From positions 1-39,511 of the forward strand of contig JAFEBN010000009.1 in NCBI GenBank assembly GCA_018242645.1: a stretch of DNA of 39,511 nt, written 5' to 3'. Source of the stretch: Planctomycetota bacterium (GTDB lineage: Bacteria; Planctomycetota; Phycisphaerae; Phycisphaerales; UBA1924). A model generated the notes under the pieces. It did no database searches. It was not told the DNA's origin and saw nothing but the letters and a program-made list of their open reading frames with translations. The position numbers were made by a program, and so were the translations under genes. This document shows, in pieces, positions 32,760 to 39,511 of this stretch; the stretch's first letter is position 1, and every line of letters starts with the position of its first letter.

Positions 32760-33824
32760 ATGGCCGCCCTGGCACGCGTTCTCGACGCCAACTCCAACCG
32801 CGCCCGCGAAGCGCTCCGAGTCCTCGAAGACATGGCCAGGCTGCGCCTGGATCACGCCGAACTGTCGCGGGGGTTCAAAGCCGTCCGGCACGAGTTGACC
32901 CAGCAGCTTGGGCTGCTCCCCACCGGCCGCGCCGAATTGCTCGCGTGGCGAAACACCGCCGCCGATGTGGGCACCCGCCCCGGACACTACGAAACCGCCG
33001 ATCGCACCACCGAAAGTGCTATGGCGGCCGCCGCCTCGTCGCGATTGGGCGAATCGCTCCGGGTGCTGGAAGAAAGCGCCAAGGTTTCAGGCGCCGGCGC
33101 CGTCGCGAAAGCGATCGAAGCCCTGCGTTACCGTGCGTACGACCTCACCCGAGACCTGGAACTCGCCCTCATGGGCGGCCGGGGCCCGCAGTGGACGCTC
33201 TGCGTGCTCATCAGCGAGACGCTGTGCACGCACCACCGCTGGGAGGAAGTCGCACGCCGCGCCATCGACGGCGGCGCCGACTGCATCCAGCTCCGCGAAA
33301 AATCGCTCGACGACCGCGAACTCCTGGCCCGAGCGCGAACGCTCGTCGAGTTCGCGCACAAGAACGCCGCGGCCGTGGTGATCAACGACCGTGCCGATAT
33401 CGCCCTGCTCAGCGGCGCCGACGGAGTCCATGTGGGTCAGACCGACCTGCCCGTCAACGAGGTGCGCAAAATCGCCGGTTCCAGTTTGCGGATAGGCGTG
33501 TCGTGCGCCACCATGGACGATGCCAGGGCGGCGGTCCGGGCGGGGGCGGATGTGTGCGGGCTGGGCCCGATGTTCAGTTCCACGACAAAGTCCAAGGCAA
33601 GACTCAGCGGGCCCGGACTCATCCGAGACTACATCGCCGATCCGGCCACCTCCCGGGTCCCTCACCTGGCCATCAGCGGCATCACCCCCGCGACCGTCCC
33701 CGAACTGGTCGATGCCGGCTGCCGCGGCATCGCCGTGAGCAGCGTGGTGTGCTCAAGCCCTCACCCCGAAGAAGTCTGCCGGACCCTGTCGCGGGCGGTC
33801 AAAGGGCTGTCGGACGTCGGCTGA
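32760..33824 (+). CDS. thiE: ThiD2-ThiE fusion, thiamine phosphate synthase
   Basis: Residues 8-135 are the ThiD2-like domain found before ThiE in cyanobacteria and some other phyla (LDANSNRAREALRVLEDMAR, SAMAAAASSRLGESLRVLEE). Residues 145-354 are ThiE, which joins HMP-PP and thiazole phosphate: CIQLREKSL (175-183), VINDRADIALL, GVHVGQTDLP (222-231) and GLGPMFSSTTK (267-277). 354 residues. Start ATG 32760; a longer frame from 32658 overlaps the divergent neighbour. ThiD2 has been proposed to replace the HMP-phosphate kinase, but its exact role is not settled. All ThiE residues expected at the pyrophosphate site are present. Confidence 0.92.
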   Translation: MAALARVLDANSNRAREALRVLEDMARLRLDHAELSRGFKAVRHELTQQLGLLPTGRAELLAWRNTAADVGTRPGHYETADRTTESAMAAAASSRLGESLRVLEESAKVSGAGAVAKAIEALRYRAYDLTRDLELALMGGRGPQWTLCVLISETLCTHHRWEEVARRAIDGGADCIQLREKSLDDRELLARARTLVEFAHKNAAAVVINDRADIALLSGADGVHVGQTDLPVNEVRKIAGSSLRIGVSCATMDDARAAVRAGADVCGLGPMFSSTTKSKARLSGPGLIRDYIADPATSRVPHLAISGITPATVPELVDAGCRGIAVSSVVCSSPHPEEVCRTLSRAVKGLSDVG

Positions 33825-33846
33825 ACCGGGGCTGGTACACTGCGAT

Positions 33847-35085
33847 ATGCCCATCGAGTTCAAGCAGCGCGTCCTGCCAAACGGCCTCACCGTCATCGCG
33901 GAAGTCGACCCGGATGCCGCAACGTCGTCCGCGGGTTTCTTTGTCAAGACCGGCGCGCGCGACGAAGACTCGGTGGTGATGGGCGTGAGTCACTTTCTTG
34001 AACACATGATGTTCAAGGGGACCGACGAGTTCTCCGCCGAACAACTCAACCGCGCGTTCGATGAGATCGGCGCCAAGAACAACGCGTACACGACGAGCGA
34101 GATGACGTGCTTCTACGCCTCGTCGCTTCCCGAGCACACCCTTCGATCGCTTGAACTGCTCGGCAAGATGATGCGACCGGCGCTGCGCCAGGCGGATTTC
34201 GACACCGAGAAATCGGTCATCCTCGAAGAGATCGCGATGTACAAGGACAACCCCTTCTGGGTGCTGTTCGAGGCCGTCACCGATCGCCACTACGCGCCCC
34301 ACCCGCTGGGCCATCGCGTGCTGGGCACGGCCGAGACGATCGAGAACCTCACCAGCTCGCAGATGCGCAACTACTTCCAGCAGCGCTACTCGGCCGACAA
34401 CACCACGGTGGCGCTGGCCGGCAAGCTCGACTTCGACCGCACCTGCGATCACATTGCTTCGATCTGCGGCTCCTGGACACGCACGCGCCCCTCCGGACGC
34501 ACCGCCCCCACGGCACGCTACGGCGACGCCCCGGTGGAGCTGCGGCTCACGGACGCGAAAGTTGCACGCGGTTATCTCCTGGGCATGGCGCCCGCGCCGG
34601 CGGCAGACGACGAGCGGCGGTACGCCGCGGCCATGCTCGCACAGGTGCTCGGTGCACCCGACAACAGCCGCCTGCACTGGGCCCTGGTCGAATCCGGGCT
34701 GGCCGAGGATGCCCAGGCGGGGTTTGATGCCCACGATGGCGCGGGCGATTACTACGTGTTCGCCGCGGGCGAGCCCAGCCGCATCGGCGAGATCCACGCC
34801 GTCATCCAGCGCGAGATCAACGCCCTTGCGCAGAGCCTGACCCAGGACGATCTGGAGCGGCTCCGCAACAAGGTGCGGACCGCCGCCACGGTGGGCGGCG
34901 AGCGTCCCTCCGACCGCATGCAGCGTCTTGGAAGGCAGTGGACCAACCTTGGTCGTTACGAGTCGCTGGATGCCGAAGTCGATCGCCTGGGTCGCATCAC
35001 GCTCGACGAGCTGCGCAGCGTCGGCGAACAGTTTCCGCTGATGCCATCGACGATCGGCATCCTGACGCCTTCATCGCCGGACTGA
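33847..35085 (+). CDS. M16-family zinc metallopeptidase
   Basis: Inverted zinc motif HFLEHMMFKGT (His49, Glu52, His53) and the distal Glu in ILEEIAMYKDNP (128-129), as in mitochondrial processing peptidase and bacterial YmxG/PepR-type proteins. DEIGAKNNAYTTSEMTCFY and GHRVLGTAETIENLTSSQM support the catalytic beta-subunit type. It has 412 residues, one catalytic plus one inactive half. No signal peptide, so it may act in the cytoplasm or on the inner side of the membrane. It follows thiE by 22 bases and ends 1 base from a convergent gene. Substrate unknown. Confidence 0.92.
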   Translation: MPIEFKQRVLPNGLTVIAEVDPDAATSSAGFFVKTGARDEDSVVMGVSHFLEHMMFKGTDEFSAEQLNRAFDEIGAKNNAYTTSEMTCFYASSLPEHTLRSLELLGKMMRPALRQADFDTEKSVILEEIAMYKDNPFWVLFEAVTDRHYAPHPLGHRVLGTAETIENLTSSQMRNYFQQRYSADNTTVALAGKLDFDRTCDHIASICGSWTRTRPSGRTAPTARYGDAPVELRLTDAKVARGYLLGMAPAPAADDERRYAAAMLAQVLGAPDNSRLHWALVESGLAEDAQAGFDAHDGAGDYYVFAAGEPSRIGEIHAVIQREINALAQSLTQDDLERLRNKVRTAATVGGERPSDRMQRLGRQWTNLGRYESLDAEVDRLGRITLDELRSVGEQFPLMPSTIGILTPSSPD

Positions 35086-35086
35086 A

Positions 35087-36556
35087 TCAGGCCGCGGCCC
35101 GGGTGCCGGTCTGCGCGGTCCTGGACGCCTTGAGCGCGTTGACCGCGGCAATGACCAGGTGCTGGAGATCCGGCTGCACCGTTGGCGTGCCCGGCTCGTG
35201 CGAGCCGACGCCGAGCGCGATTCGGACCGAGCCCTGGGCGAGCGGCCAGCTCATCGTTGCTTTCTCAAAGGACATGCGGAACTCTTCCGCCGCCTTCTGA
35301 GACGACCGGGCGTTGGCGCCGTAGAGCACCACGGCAAACAGTTCCGGCCCGAGCTTGCAGATCACCCCGCCAAGAGCCGCAAAGTGCTTGCGGAGCAGGA
35401 CGATGCACGCGTTGACCGTCTCGTCCGACGCGGCAGTCCCGACCTGGACGGACGCCTTCTGCAGACCTTCCACCGAGACCTGCACCAGCGTCAGCGGTTC
35501 GTTGCTCTTGTTCGAAAGGTCGTAGGCTTTTCGCAGCGCGGAGTCGAAACCGACGCGACCGACGGCTCCGGTGAGCGGGTCGTACTGCTTGGAATCCACC
35601 AGCAGGTTATCGAGCGTCTGCGTGTTCGCGCCGCTGGCCGGGGAATTGGCCATCCCGACAAGCTGCTGCTCCGCCGCGCGGACGATCGACTCCGCATCGA
35701 CATGGCTGCCGGTGTCGAGGTGCAGGAGCGAGGACATGTCCTTCGCACCCTCGGCGATCTTCTTCACGAGCGCCTGCATCGCATCGGACTTGATCCCGAA
35801 CCACTGGTCGGCCCGCTGGTAAAGCTTGCGGAGCGCCGGGCCGGGATCGGCATCGGTCATCGCGTCGTGGGCCATGTTGCCCAGCCCGATGAGCCGGACG
35901 ATCTCGTGGTGGCCCTGCGGAGCCGCGGTCGGCCGCTCGTGATAGCGCACCGGCATGATGAGTTCATCCGGGAACTTCCAGCGCTGCGCCAGCATCGCAC
36001 CGATTTCCGGGTGCTGCACTTCGAGCGCGCTCAGTTCGGCCTTGACCAGTTGGCGGTGATCGCCGCCGGAGGCCTCGACCACCTCCGCGTAGCGGAAGCC
36101 GAGCGCACGGTGCATGGCAACCACGCCGATGTCCTGCAGAAGCCCGGCGAGAAAAGCCTCGTCGGCGACCGCGAGCTTGAGGTGATCGGCGATGACCTTG
36201 GCGGCAACCGCGGTGTACAACCCGCGGCGCCAGTATGTCTGGTAGTCGAACCCGTCGTCCTGATCCCCGATCGACCCGATGAGCGAGAAACTCAGCGCGA
36301 GCGACTTCACCGGGCCAAGTCCAAGCAGCACTAGCGCCTTGTTGATGCTCGCGCAGCGGGTCGGAAGGCCGTAGAACGAGGAGTTGACGGTGCGGAGAAC
36401 CTTGGAAGCGAGTCCCTGATCGTTCTGGATCGTGGTCGCCAGTTCGGGGAGCTTCACATCCACGTTCGAGGTGAGCTCAACCACACGCAGGGCGACCGCC
36501 GGCAGCGAGGGCAGCGACGAGCAGCTCAGGATTTCCTCGATGATCTCGTGGTCCAT
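35087..36556 (-). CDS. HDOD-domain protein with degenerate GGDEF domain
   Basis: Residues 10-205 are an HDOD domain (LPSLPAVALRVVELTSNVDV, LASKVLRTVNSSFYGLP, HPEIGAMLAQRWKFPDEL), a non-catalytic HD-fold output used in signalling. Residues about 321-475 look like a GGDEF domain: DPLTGAVGRVGFDSALRKAY begins it, but the active-site GGDEF is KLGPELF (401-407), so it should neither make nor properly bind cyclic-di-GMP. Start ATG 36556, which gives MDHEIIEEIL; a longer frame reaches 36637. 489 residues. It probably acts as a scaffold or sensor of regulatory state. It is followed at once by the convergent M16 gene. Confidence 0.85.
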   Translation of the reverse strand: MDHEIIEEILSCSSLPSLPAVALRVVELTSNVDVKLPELATTIQNDQGLASKVLRTVNSSFYGLPTRCASINKALVLLGLGPVKSLALSFSLIGSIGDQDDGFDYQTYWRRGLYTAVAAKVIADHLKLAVADEAFLAGLLQDIGVVAMHRALGFRYAEVVEASGGDHRQLVKAELSALEVQHPEIGAMLAQRWKFPDELIMPVRYHERPTAAPQGHHEIVRLIGLGNMAHDAMTDADPGPALRKLYQRADQWFGIKSDAMQALVKKIAEGAKDMSSLLHLDTGSHVDAESIVRAAEQQLVGMANSPASGANTQTLDNLLVDSKQYDPLTGAVGRVGFDSALRKAYDLSNKSNEPLTLVQVSVEGLQKASVQVGTAASDETVNACIVLLRKHFAALGGVICKLGPELFAVVLYGANARSSQKAAEEFRMSFEKATMSWPLAQGSVRIALGVGSHEPGTPTVQPDLQHLVIAAVNALKASRTAQTGTRAAA

Positions 36557-36664
36557 GGCTTCTTTTCGACTGCGCGACACGTCCAGCCCCCGCGGACAAC
36601 GCGAGGACCTCCACCCCCTATCGACCGGCCGGGACATCGGCTGAAATCCGGGAAATGAAAGAAT

Positions 36665-37405
36665 TCACACTGTCAACGCCCGAAACGCGTCCCCCAGCGA
36701 CCCGACGGGCGCCCCTGCGGTTTCTCGGACGTAGGCGCCAAGCAGCTTTGCCGCTCGCAGAGCGTCCTCGACGCCGCAGCTGGGGGTGCCCGCACCGGCA
36801 AGCTGCCTGAGCACGTGCAGCGTCTGCACCCGCACCCGCCACTGCTCATCGGCCGCGCCGAGCCGGCTGTGCGTAAACCCGCCCGAGCGGGGATCAAAGA
36901 CCAGCACGCCCCCGGTGTTCAGCGCCTCACCCGAACGCACATCGCTCTCAAGCTCCGGGCGAAACCCCGCTTCAGAAAGCAGCGTCCACAGGAAATCGAG
37001 CAGCGCACCAATCGACTCTTCGCGCTCGCCCAGCCGGCGGGAGGCACGGAGAAATCCATCAAAGAGCGCCGGGTGCGGATCGTGATCCCGCACCATGTGA
37101 TGCACCAGATCGAGCATCGCCATCGAGCTGTAGAAAGCCGGCAGCGAGCGCCGCGCCGCGGGAAAAGTCTCCGACAGATCCCAGCCCGTCAGGGTTGCCA
37201 TCGCGTCGGCGTTTTTGAGGATCATCCCCGCCTGTCCGCGAGTGAACAGCTCGAAGCCCCCGGAGAACCGCGCGTCCTCACGCTTGGCACCCTTGGCCAG
37301 CCCGCGCACCACCCCGTGCGATCGGCAGAAGAGCGACACCGTCTGGCTGGTCTCCGACCAGTCCCACAGGCGGATGCAGATGGCGTCGTCATGGACGGCG
37401 GGCAT
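36665..37405 (-). CDS. recO: DNA repair protein RecO
   Basis: Mediator that loads RecA with RecR at gaps and helps anneal DNA. The N-terminal OB fold (residues 5-80) contains AICIRLWDWSETSQTVSLF and GVVRGLAKGAKRED; a helical C-terminal domain follows with LLDFLWTLLSEAGFRPELES and FDPRSGGF. The zinc-binding cysteines found in some RecO proteins are absent, as in E. coli. 246 residues is normal. It is divergent from the hotdog gene at 37459 (53-base gap). Confidence 0.9.
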   Translation of the reverse strand: MPAVHDDAICIRLWDWSETSQTVSLFCRSHGVVRGLAKGAKREDARFSGGFELFTRGQAGMILKNADAMATLTGWDLSETFPAARRSLPAFYSSMAMLDLVHHMVRDHDPHPALFDGFLRASRRLGEREESIGALLDFLWTLLSEAGFRPELESDVRSGEALNTGGVLVFDPRSGGFTHSRLGAADEQWRVRVQTLHVLRQLAGAGTPSCGVEDALRAAKLLGAYVRETAGAPVGSLGDAFRALTV

Positions 37406-37458
37406 CGCGGCAAAAGTAGCCGAGCGACGGCCCGGACCGTTCCCGGATACGCTCCGAC

Positions 37459-37857
37459 ATGCACTTCAACCTGGTCGACTCGGTCCTCGAGCAGACCGCC
37501 CAGCACATCGTCACGCACAAGCAGGTCTCCAACGCCGAGGAATACCTGCTCGACCATTTTCCGGGCTATCCGGTCCTCCCCGGCGTGATGATGATCGAAG
37601 CGATGGTGCAGGCGGCCCGTCGCCTCGCGGGCCCCAACGAGCCCCCGCTTGTCCTGGGACAGGTGCGGGCGCTGAAGTACGGCTCTTTCGTTCGACCCGG
37701 CGACATCCTGCGTGTCCGCATCGAGCTTCTCAAGCGGGCCGATGACGGAACCACCGAATTCAAAGGTGAGGCCGAACGATTCACCCCGGGTGACAGCACG
37801 GCCGAACCGAAGGTCGCGGTTTCCGGGCGCTTTGCGCTCCGCCCGATCCGCCGCTAG
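37459..37857 (+). CDS. FabZ-like 3-hydroxyacyl-ACP dehydratase
   Basis: Single hotdog fold of the FabZ/FabA superfamily. The active-site pair is kept: His33 in LLDHFPGYPVLPG and Glu47 in GVMMIEAMVQ. 132 residues, slightly shorter than FabZ. It dehydrates 3-hydroxyacyl chains on a carrier protein, probably the one encoded 67 bases downstream. No fabA/fabI genes here. The three-gene set hotdog-ACP-hotdog suggests a dedicated fatty-acid-like pathway rather than the housekeeping enzyme; this is inferred. Confidence 0.82.
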   Translation: MHFNLVDSVLEQTAQHIVTHKQVSNAEEYLLDHFPGYPVLPGVMMIEAMVQAARRLAGPNEPPLVLGQVRALKYGSFVRPGDILRVRIELLKRADDGTTEFKGEAERFTPGDSTAEPKVAVSGRFALRPIRR

Positions 37858-37924
37858 CCCTCATCCCGGCGCTATCATCGGACCCACCGGTGATCCGCAG
37901 TATCCGGGGACGGAATCCGAACGC

Positions 37925-38311
37925 ATGACACGAGACGAAATCTTTTCGAAGGTCCGCGATGTTCTGGTCGACGCTCTGGCGGTCGACGAAGAAGATGTGA
38001 AGCCCCAGTCGCGCCTGACGACCGATCTGGGCGCCGAGTCGATCGACTTCCTCGACATCGTGTTCAAACTCGAGCAGCAGTTCGGGTTCAAGATCGCGCA
38101 GGGCGAACTCTTCCCCGAGAACGTCGCGCAGGACCCCGAGTACGTGAAGGACGGCAAGGTGACCCCCAAGGGCATCACCGCCCTCAAGGCCCGGCTGCCC
38201 CACGCCGACTTCTCCAAGTTCGAGGCCGACCCGCAGATCGCCAAGGTCGCGGAGGTCTTTACCGTGGACGCGCTCGTCACGTTTGTTGAACGCAAGCTCG
38301 CCGCCAAGTAA
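37925..38311 (+). CDS. Acyl carrier protein, elongated
   Basis: Carries acyl chains on a phosphopantetheine arm attached to Ser39 in DLGAESIDFLDI (the common motif is DSL). 128 residues against about 78: after the helix with FKLEQQFGFKI an insertion of about 45 residues (with LFPENVAQDPEYV and GKVTPKGITALKARLPHADF) precedes the last helix VDALVTFVERKL. Long ACPs of this pattern occur in specialised pathways of planctomycetes and proteobacteria. It lies between two hotdog dehydratase genes, all transcribed together. Confidence 0.88.
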   Translation: MTRDEIFSKVRDVLVDALAVDEEDVKPQSRLTTDLGAESIDFLDIVFKLEQQFGFKIAQGELFPENVAQDPEYVKDGKVTPKGITALKARLPHADFSKFEADPQIAKVAEVFTVDALVTFVERKLAAK

Positions 38312-38320
38312 GCATCGACC

Positions 38321-38842
38321 ATGCGCTGGATGTGGATCGATCGCGTGCTGGAACTGGTTCCCCGCCAGAAACTGGTGGCGATCAAGCACGTCAGCCTGGC
38401 CGAAGAGCACCTGCACGACCACTTTGCCGCCACCCCGGGGCGTGACGCCCTCCCGGTCATGCCGGCGAGCCTGATCATCGAGGGCTGCGCCCAGACGGCG
38501 GGCATTCTCGTCGGCCACGCCGAGGACTTCCGCGAAAAGGTCATCCTCGCCAAGGTCGGCAAGTTCGAAATCTCGCGCGACGCCTTCCCGGGACAGACGC
38601 TCCGCTACACGGCGACGATCCAGCAGATGGACAAAGTCGGCGCCGCGACCACGACCGCCATCGAACTGATGGACCACACCGCCGCGGGCGCGCCCTCCAT
38701 CGCGGCGATCGGCAGGATCGACCTCATATTCAGCCATCTCGATAACAACATGAGCGGGGAGAAATTCCCGGAGCACAACTTCGTCTTCGGCGAGGGCTTC
38801 AAGACCCTGCTCCGCTCCAGCGGCGTCGCCGGAACCTGGTGA
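38321..38842 (+). CDS. FabZ/FabA-like hotdog dehydratase
   Basis: Second hotdog protein of the trio: catalytic His34 in LHDHFAATPGRD and Glu54 in SLIIEGCAQTAGILVG. MRWMWIDRVLELVPRQKLVA is the typical start of 'beta-hydroxyacyl-ACP dehydratase' relatives. 173 residues with a C-terminal extension of about 35 (NFVFGEGFKTLLRSSGVAGT). It starts 9 bases after the ACP stop. Together with the first hotdog gene it may form a heteromer or act on a different chain length. Substrate unknown. Confidence 0.82.
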   Translation: MRWMWIDRVLELVPRQKLVAIKHVSLAEEHLHDHFAATPGRDALPVMPASLIIEGCAQTAGILVGHAEDFREKVILAKVGKFEISRDAFPGQTLRYTATIQQMDKVGAATTTAIELMDHTAAGAPSIAAIGRIDLIFSHLDNNMSGEKFPEHNFVFGEGFKTLLRSSGVAGTW

Positions 38843-38844
38843 GC

Positions 38845-39174
38845 TCAGGGCACGGCGGTCATGAACCCGATGACCTGGCTCGCCCCCACCAGCACCGGGA
38901 AGATATTCAGCACGATCGCGGCGGAAACCAGACGCACCGCCGTCGAGGGCTTGCGCCGCCCCACGAACTCGCAGATGAACAACACCATCGCGCAGACCGC
39001 GAACTTGAGCACCAGCAGCCCGTGCACATCCCACTGCTGCAGAAACAGATTGGCGAGATAGTTCACCTCACGCCCGCCCAGCGACAGCACCAGCCACGTG
39101 CACAGCACGTCGAGCGCCGCAACAGTCAGGAACAGCGCATAGGTCTTCGGATACAGGATCGGCGCATGCAACAT
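38845..39174 (-). CDS. Small membrane protein, DUF5658-like
   Basis: 109 residues, three to four hydrophobic helices (about 11-32, 52-70, 78-98). The pattern ALFLTVAALDVLCTWLVL, GREVNYLANLFLQQW and ALLKFAVC-like VLKFAVCAMVLFICE recalls the DUF5658 family, in which a conserved Asp and Asn lie at the ends of helices 1 and 2 (Asp22 and Asn38 here). GGGAGG just before ATG 39174 supports the start. Function unknown; it ends 2 bases from the convergent hotdog gene. Confidence 0.7.
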   Translation of the reverse strand: MLHAPILYPKTYALFLTVAALDVLCTWLVLSLGGREVNYLANLFLQQWDVHGLLVLKFAVCAMVLFICEFVGRRKPSTAVRLVSAAIVLNIFPVLVGASQVIGFMTAVP

Positions 39175-39274
39175 AGCCCCTCCCTGTCCGCGTGCGGATT
39201 TTCGGGCCGCCCGCGGGCTCTGGCCTCCACGTTCTTCGGATGTGAACGCTCACCTTTTCGCTCGTCCGCCGTTC

Positions 39275-39511
39275 TCAGGCCTCGTTCTTCGGGGGCCCGA
39301 GTCTGGCACGGACCAGCCGCTCCATCATCTCGCGCGGCGCCGTTGTCCCTGTCCAAGCTTCGGACTGCCTCGCCGCCTGCTCCACAAACATGACCACTCC
39401 GTCGATCACGCGCCAGCCCTGTTCGAGCGCCGCTCTGACGAGCGGCGTCCGCACCGGGTTGTACACAGTGTCCAATACGACGGGTTTCTCCGGGTTGTTT
39501 CCCGAGTTTGA
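39275..39511 (-). CDS. aroE: Shikimate dehydrogenase, 3' end
   Basis: The gene runs off the window edge; the last 78 codons are visible. VVLDTVYNPVRTPLVRAALE, GWRVIDGVVMFVEQAARQ and SEAWTGTTAP match the C-terminal part of AroE, where D-x-V-Y-x-P lies near the NADP site and the helix with Gln closes the shikimate pocket. The enzyme reduces 3-dehydroshikimate to shikimate in aromatic amino acid synthesis. An AroD-AroE fusion cannot be excluded because the N-terminal half is outside the window. The C-terminal tail is slightly extended and basic. Confidence 0.88.
   Translation of the reverse strand, partial: SNSGNNPEKPVVLDTVYNPVRTPLVRAALEQGWRVIDGVVMFVEQAARQSEAWTGTTAPREMMERLVRARLGPPKNEA

Noticed and set aside
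1..39511. tRNA genes, CRISPR arrays, insertion sequences, integrases
   Set aside because: No cloverleaf with CCA end, regularly spaced repeats, transposase motif or terminal inverted repeats seen on either strand.

Overview
The window is high-GC DNA with dense coding on both strands. It most likely comes from a member of the Planctomycetota, class Phycisphaerae. This is inferred from a prepilin-like protein of the planctomycete type, an IPAPAGA...RRRRAA sorting tag on a secreted protein, a tiny CxxC zinc-ribbon protein, long low-complexity tails on ribosomal proteins, and the weak or irregular Shine-Dalgarno usage. No marker here fixes the genus.

Layout. Positions 1-5.3 kb: the 3' part of a secreted transglutaminase-fold protein (+), then on the minus strand a prepilin-like protein, a short adenylate kinase, a secreted metzincin-like protease with its own terminator, and pheS. 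Positions 5.4-21.9 kb: one long minus-strand S10-spc-alpha ribosomal cluster, in transcription order rpsJ, rplC, rplD, rplW, rplB, rpsS, rplV, rpsC, rplP, rpmC, rpsQ, rplN, rplX, rplE, rpsN, rpsH, rplF, rplR, rpsE, rplO, secY, infA, a family 2 glycosyltransferase, rpmJ, rpsM, rpsK, rpoA, rplQ. An intrinsic terminator lies after rplQ. rpmD, rpsD and map are absent from their usual places, and the only adk lies elsewhere. Positions 22.2-29.8 kb: an unknown secreted protein and ruvB (+), then the minus-strand run purA-uppS-cdsA-coiled-coil zinc-ribbon protein, a 57-residue zinc ribbon (+) and an FHA protein (-). Positions 29.8-39.5 kb: hemW (+), a degenerate 6-phosphogluconolactonase homologue and an RluD-type pseudouridine synthase (-), a ThiD2-ThiE fusion and an M16 peptidase (+), an HDOD protein with a decayed GGDEF domain and recO (-), a hotdog dehydratase-ACP-hotdog dehydratase trio (+), a DUF5658-like membrane protein (-) and the 3' end of aroE (-).

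The most unusual points lie in the ribosomal cluster. uL22 carries a complete XRE/Cro-type helix-turn-helix domain at its N terminus, and a Shine-Dalgarno sequence places the start before that domain. The rplC-rplD junction, normally a few bases, is 449 bases long and holds a run of G-tracts on the sense strand, a promoter-like pair of boxes and a strongly folded leader before rplD, the gene for L4. Terminator-like hairpins also separate rpsJ from rplC and rplO from secY, and a 13-base promoter-like motif is repeated before rpmJ and rplQ. Together these suggest that the cluster is split into several separately controlled units. Several enzyme-fold proteins have lost their catalytic residues (transglutaminase fold, 6-phosphogluconolactonase fold, GGDEF domain).
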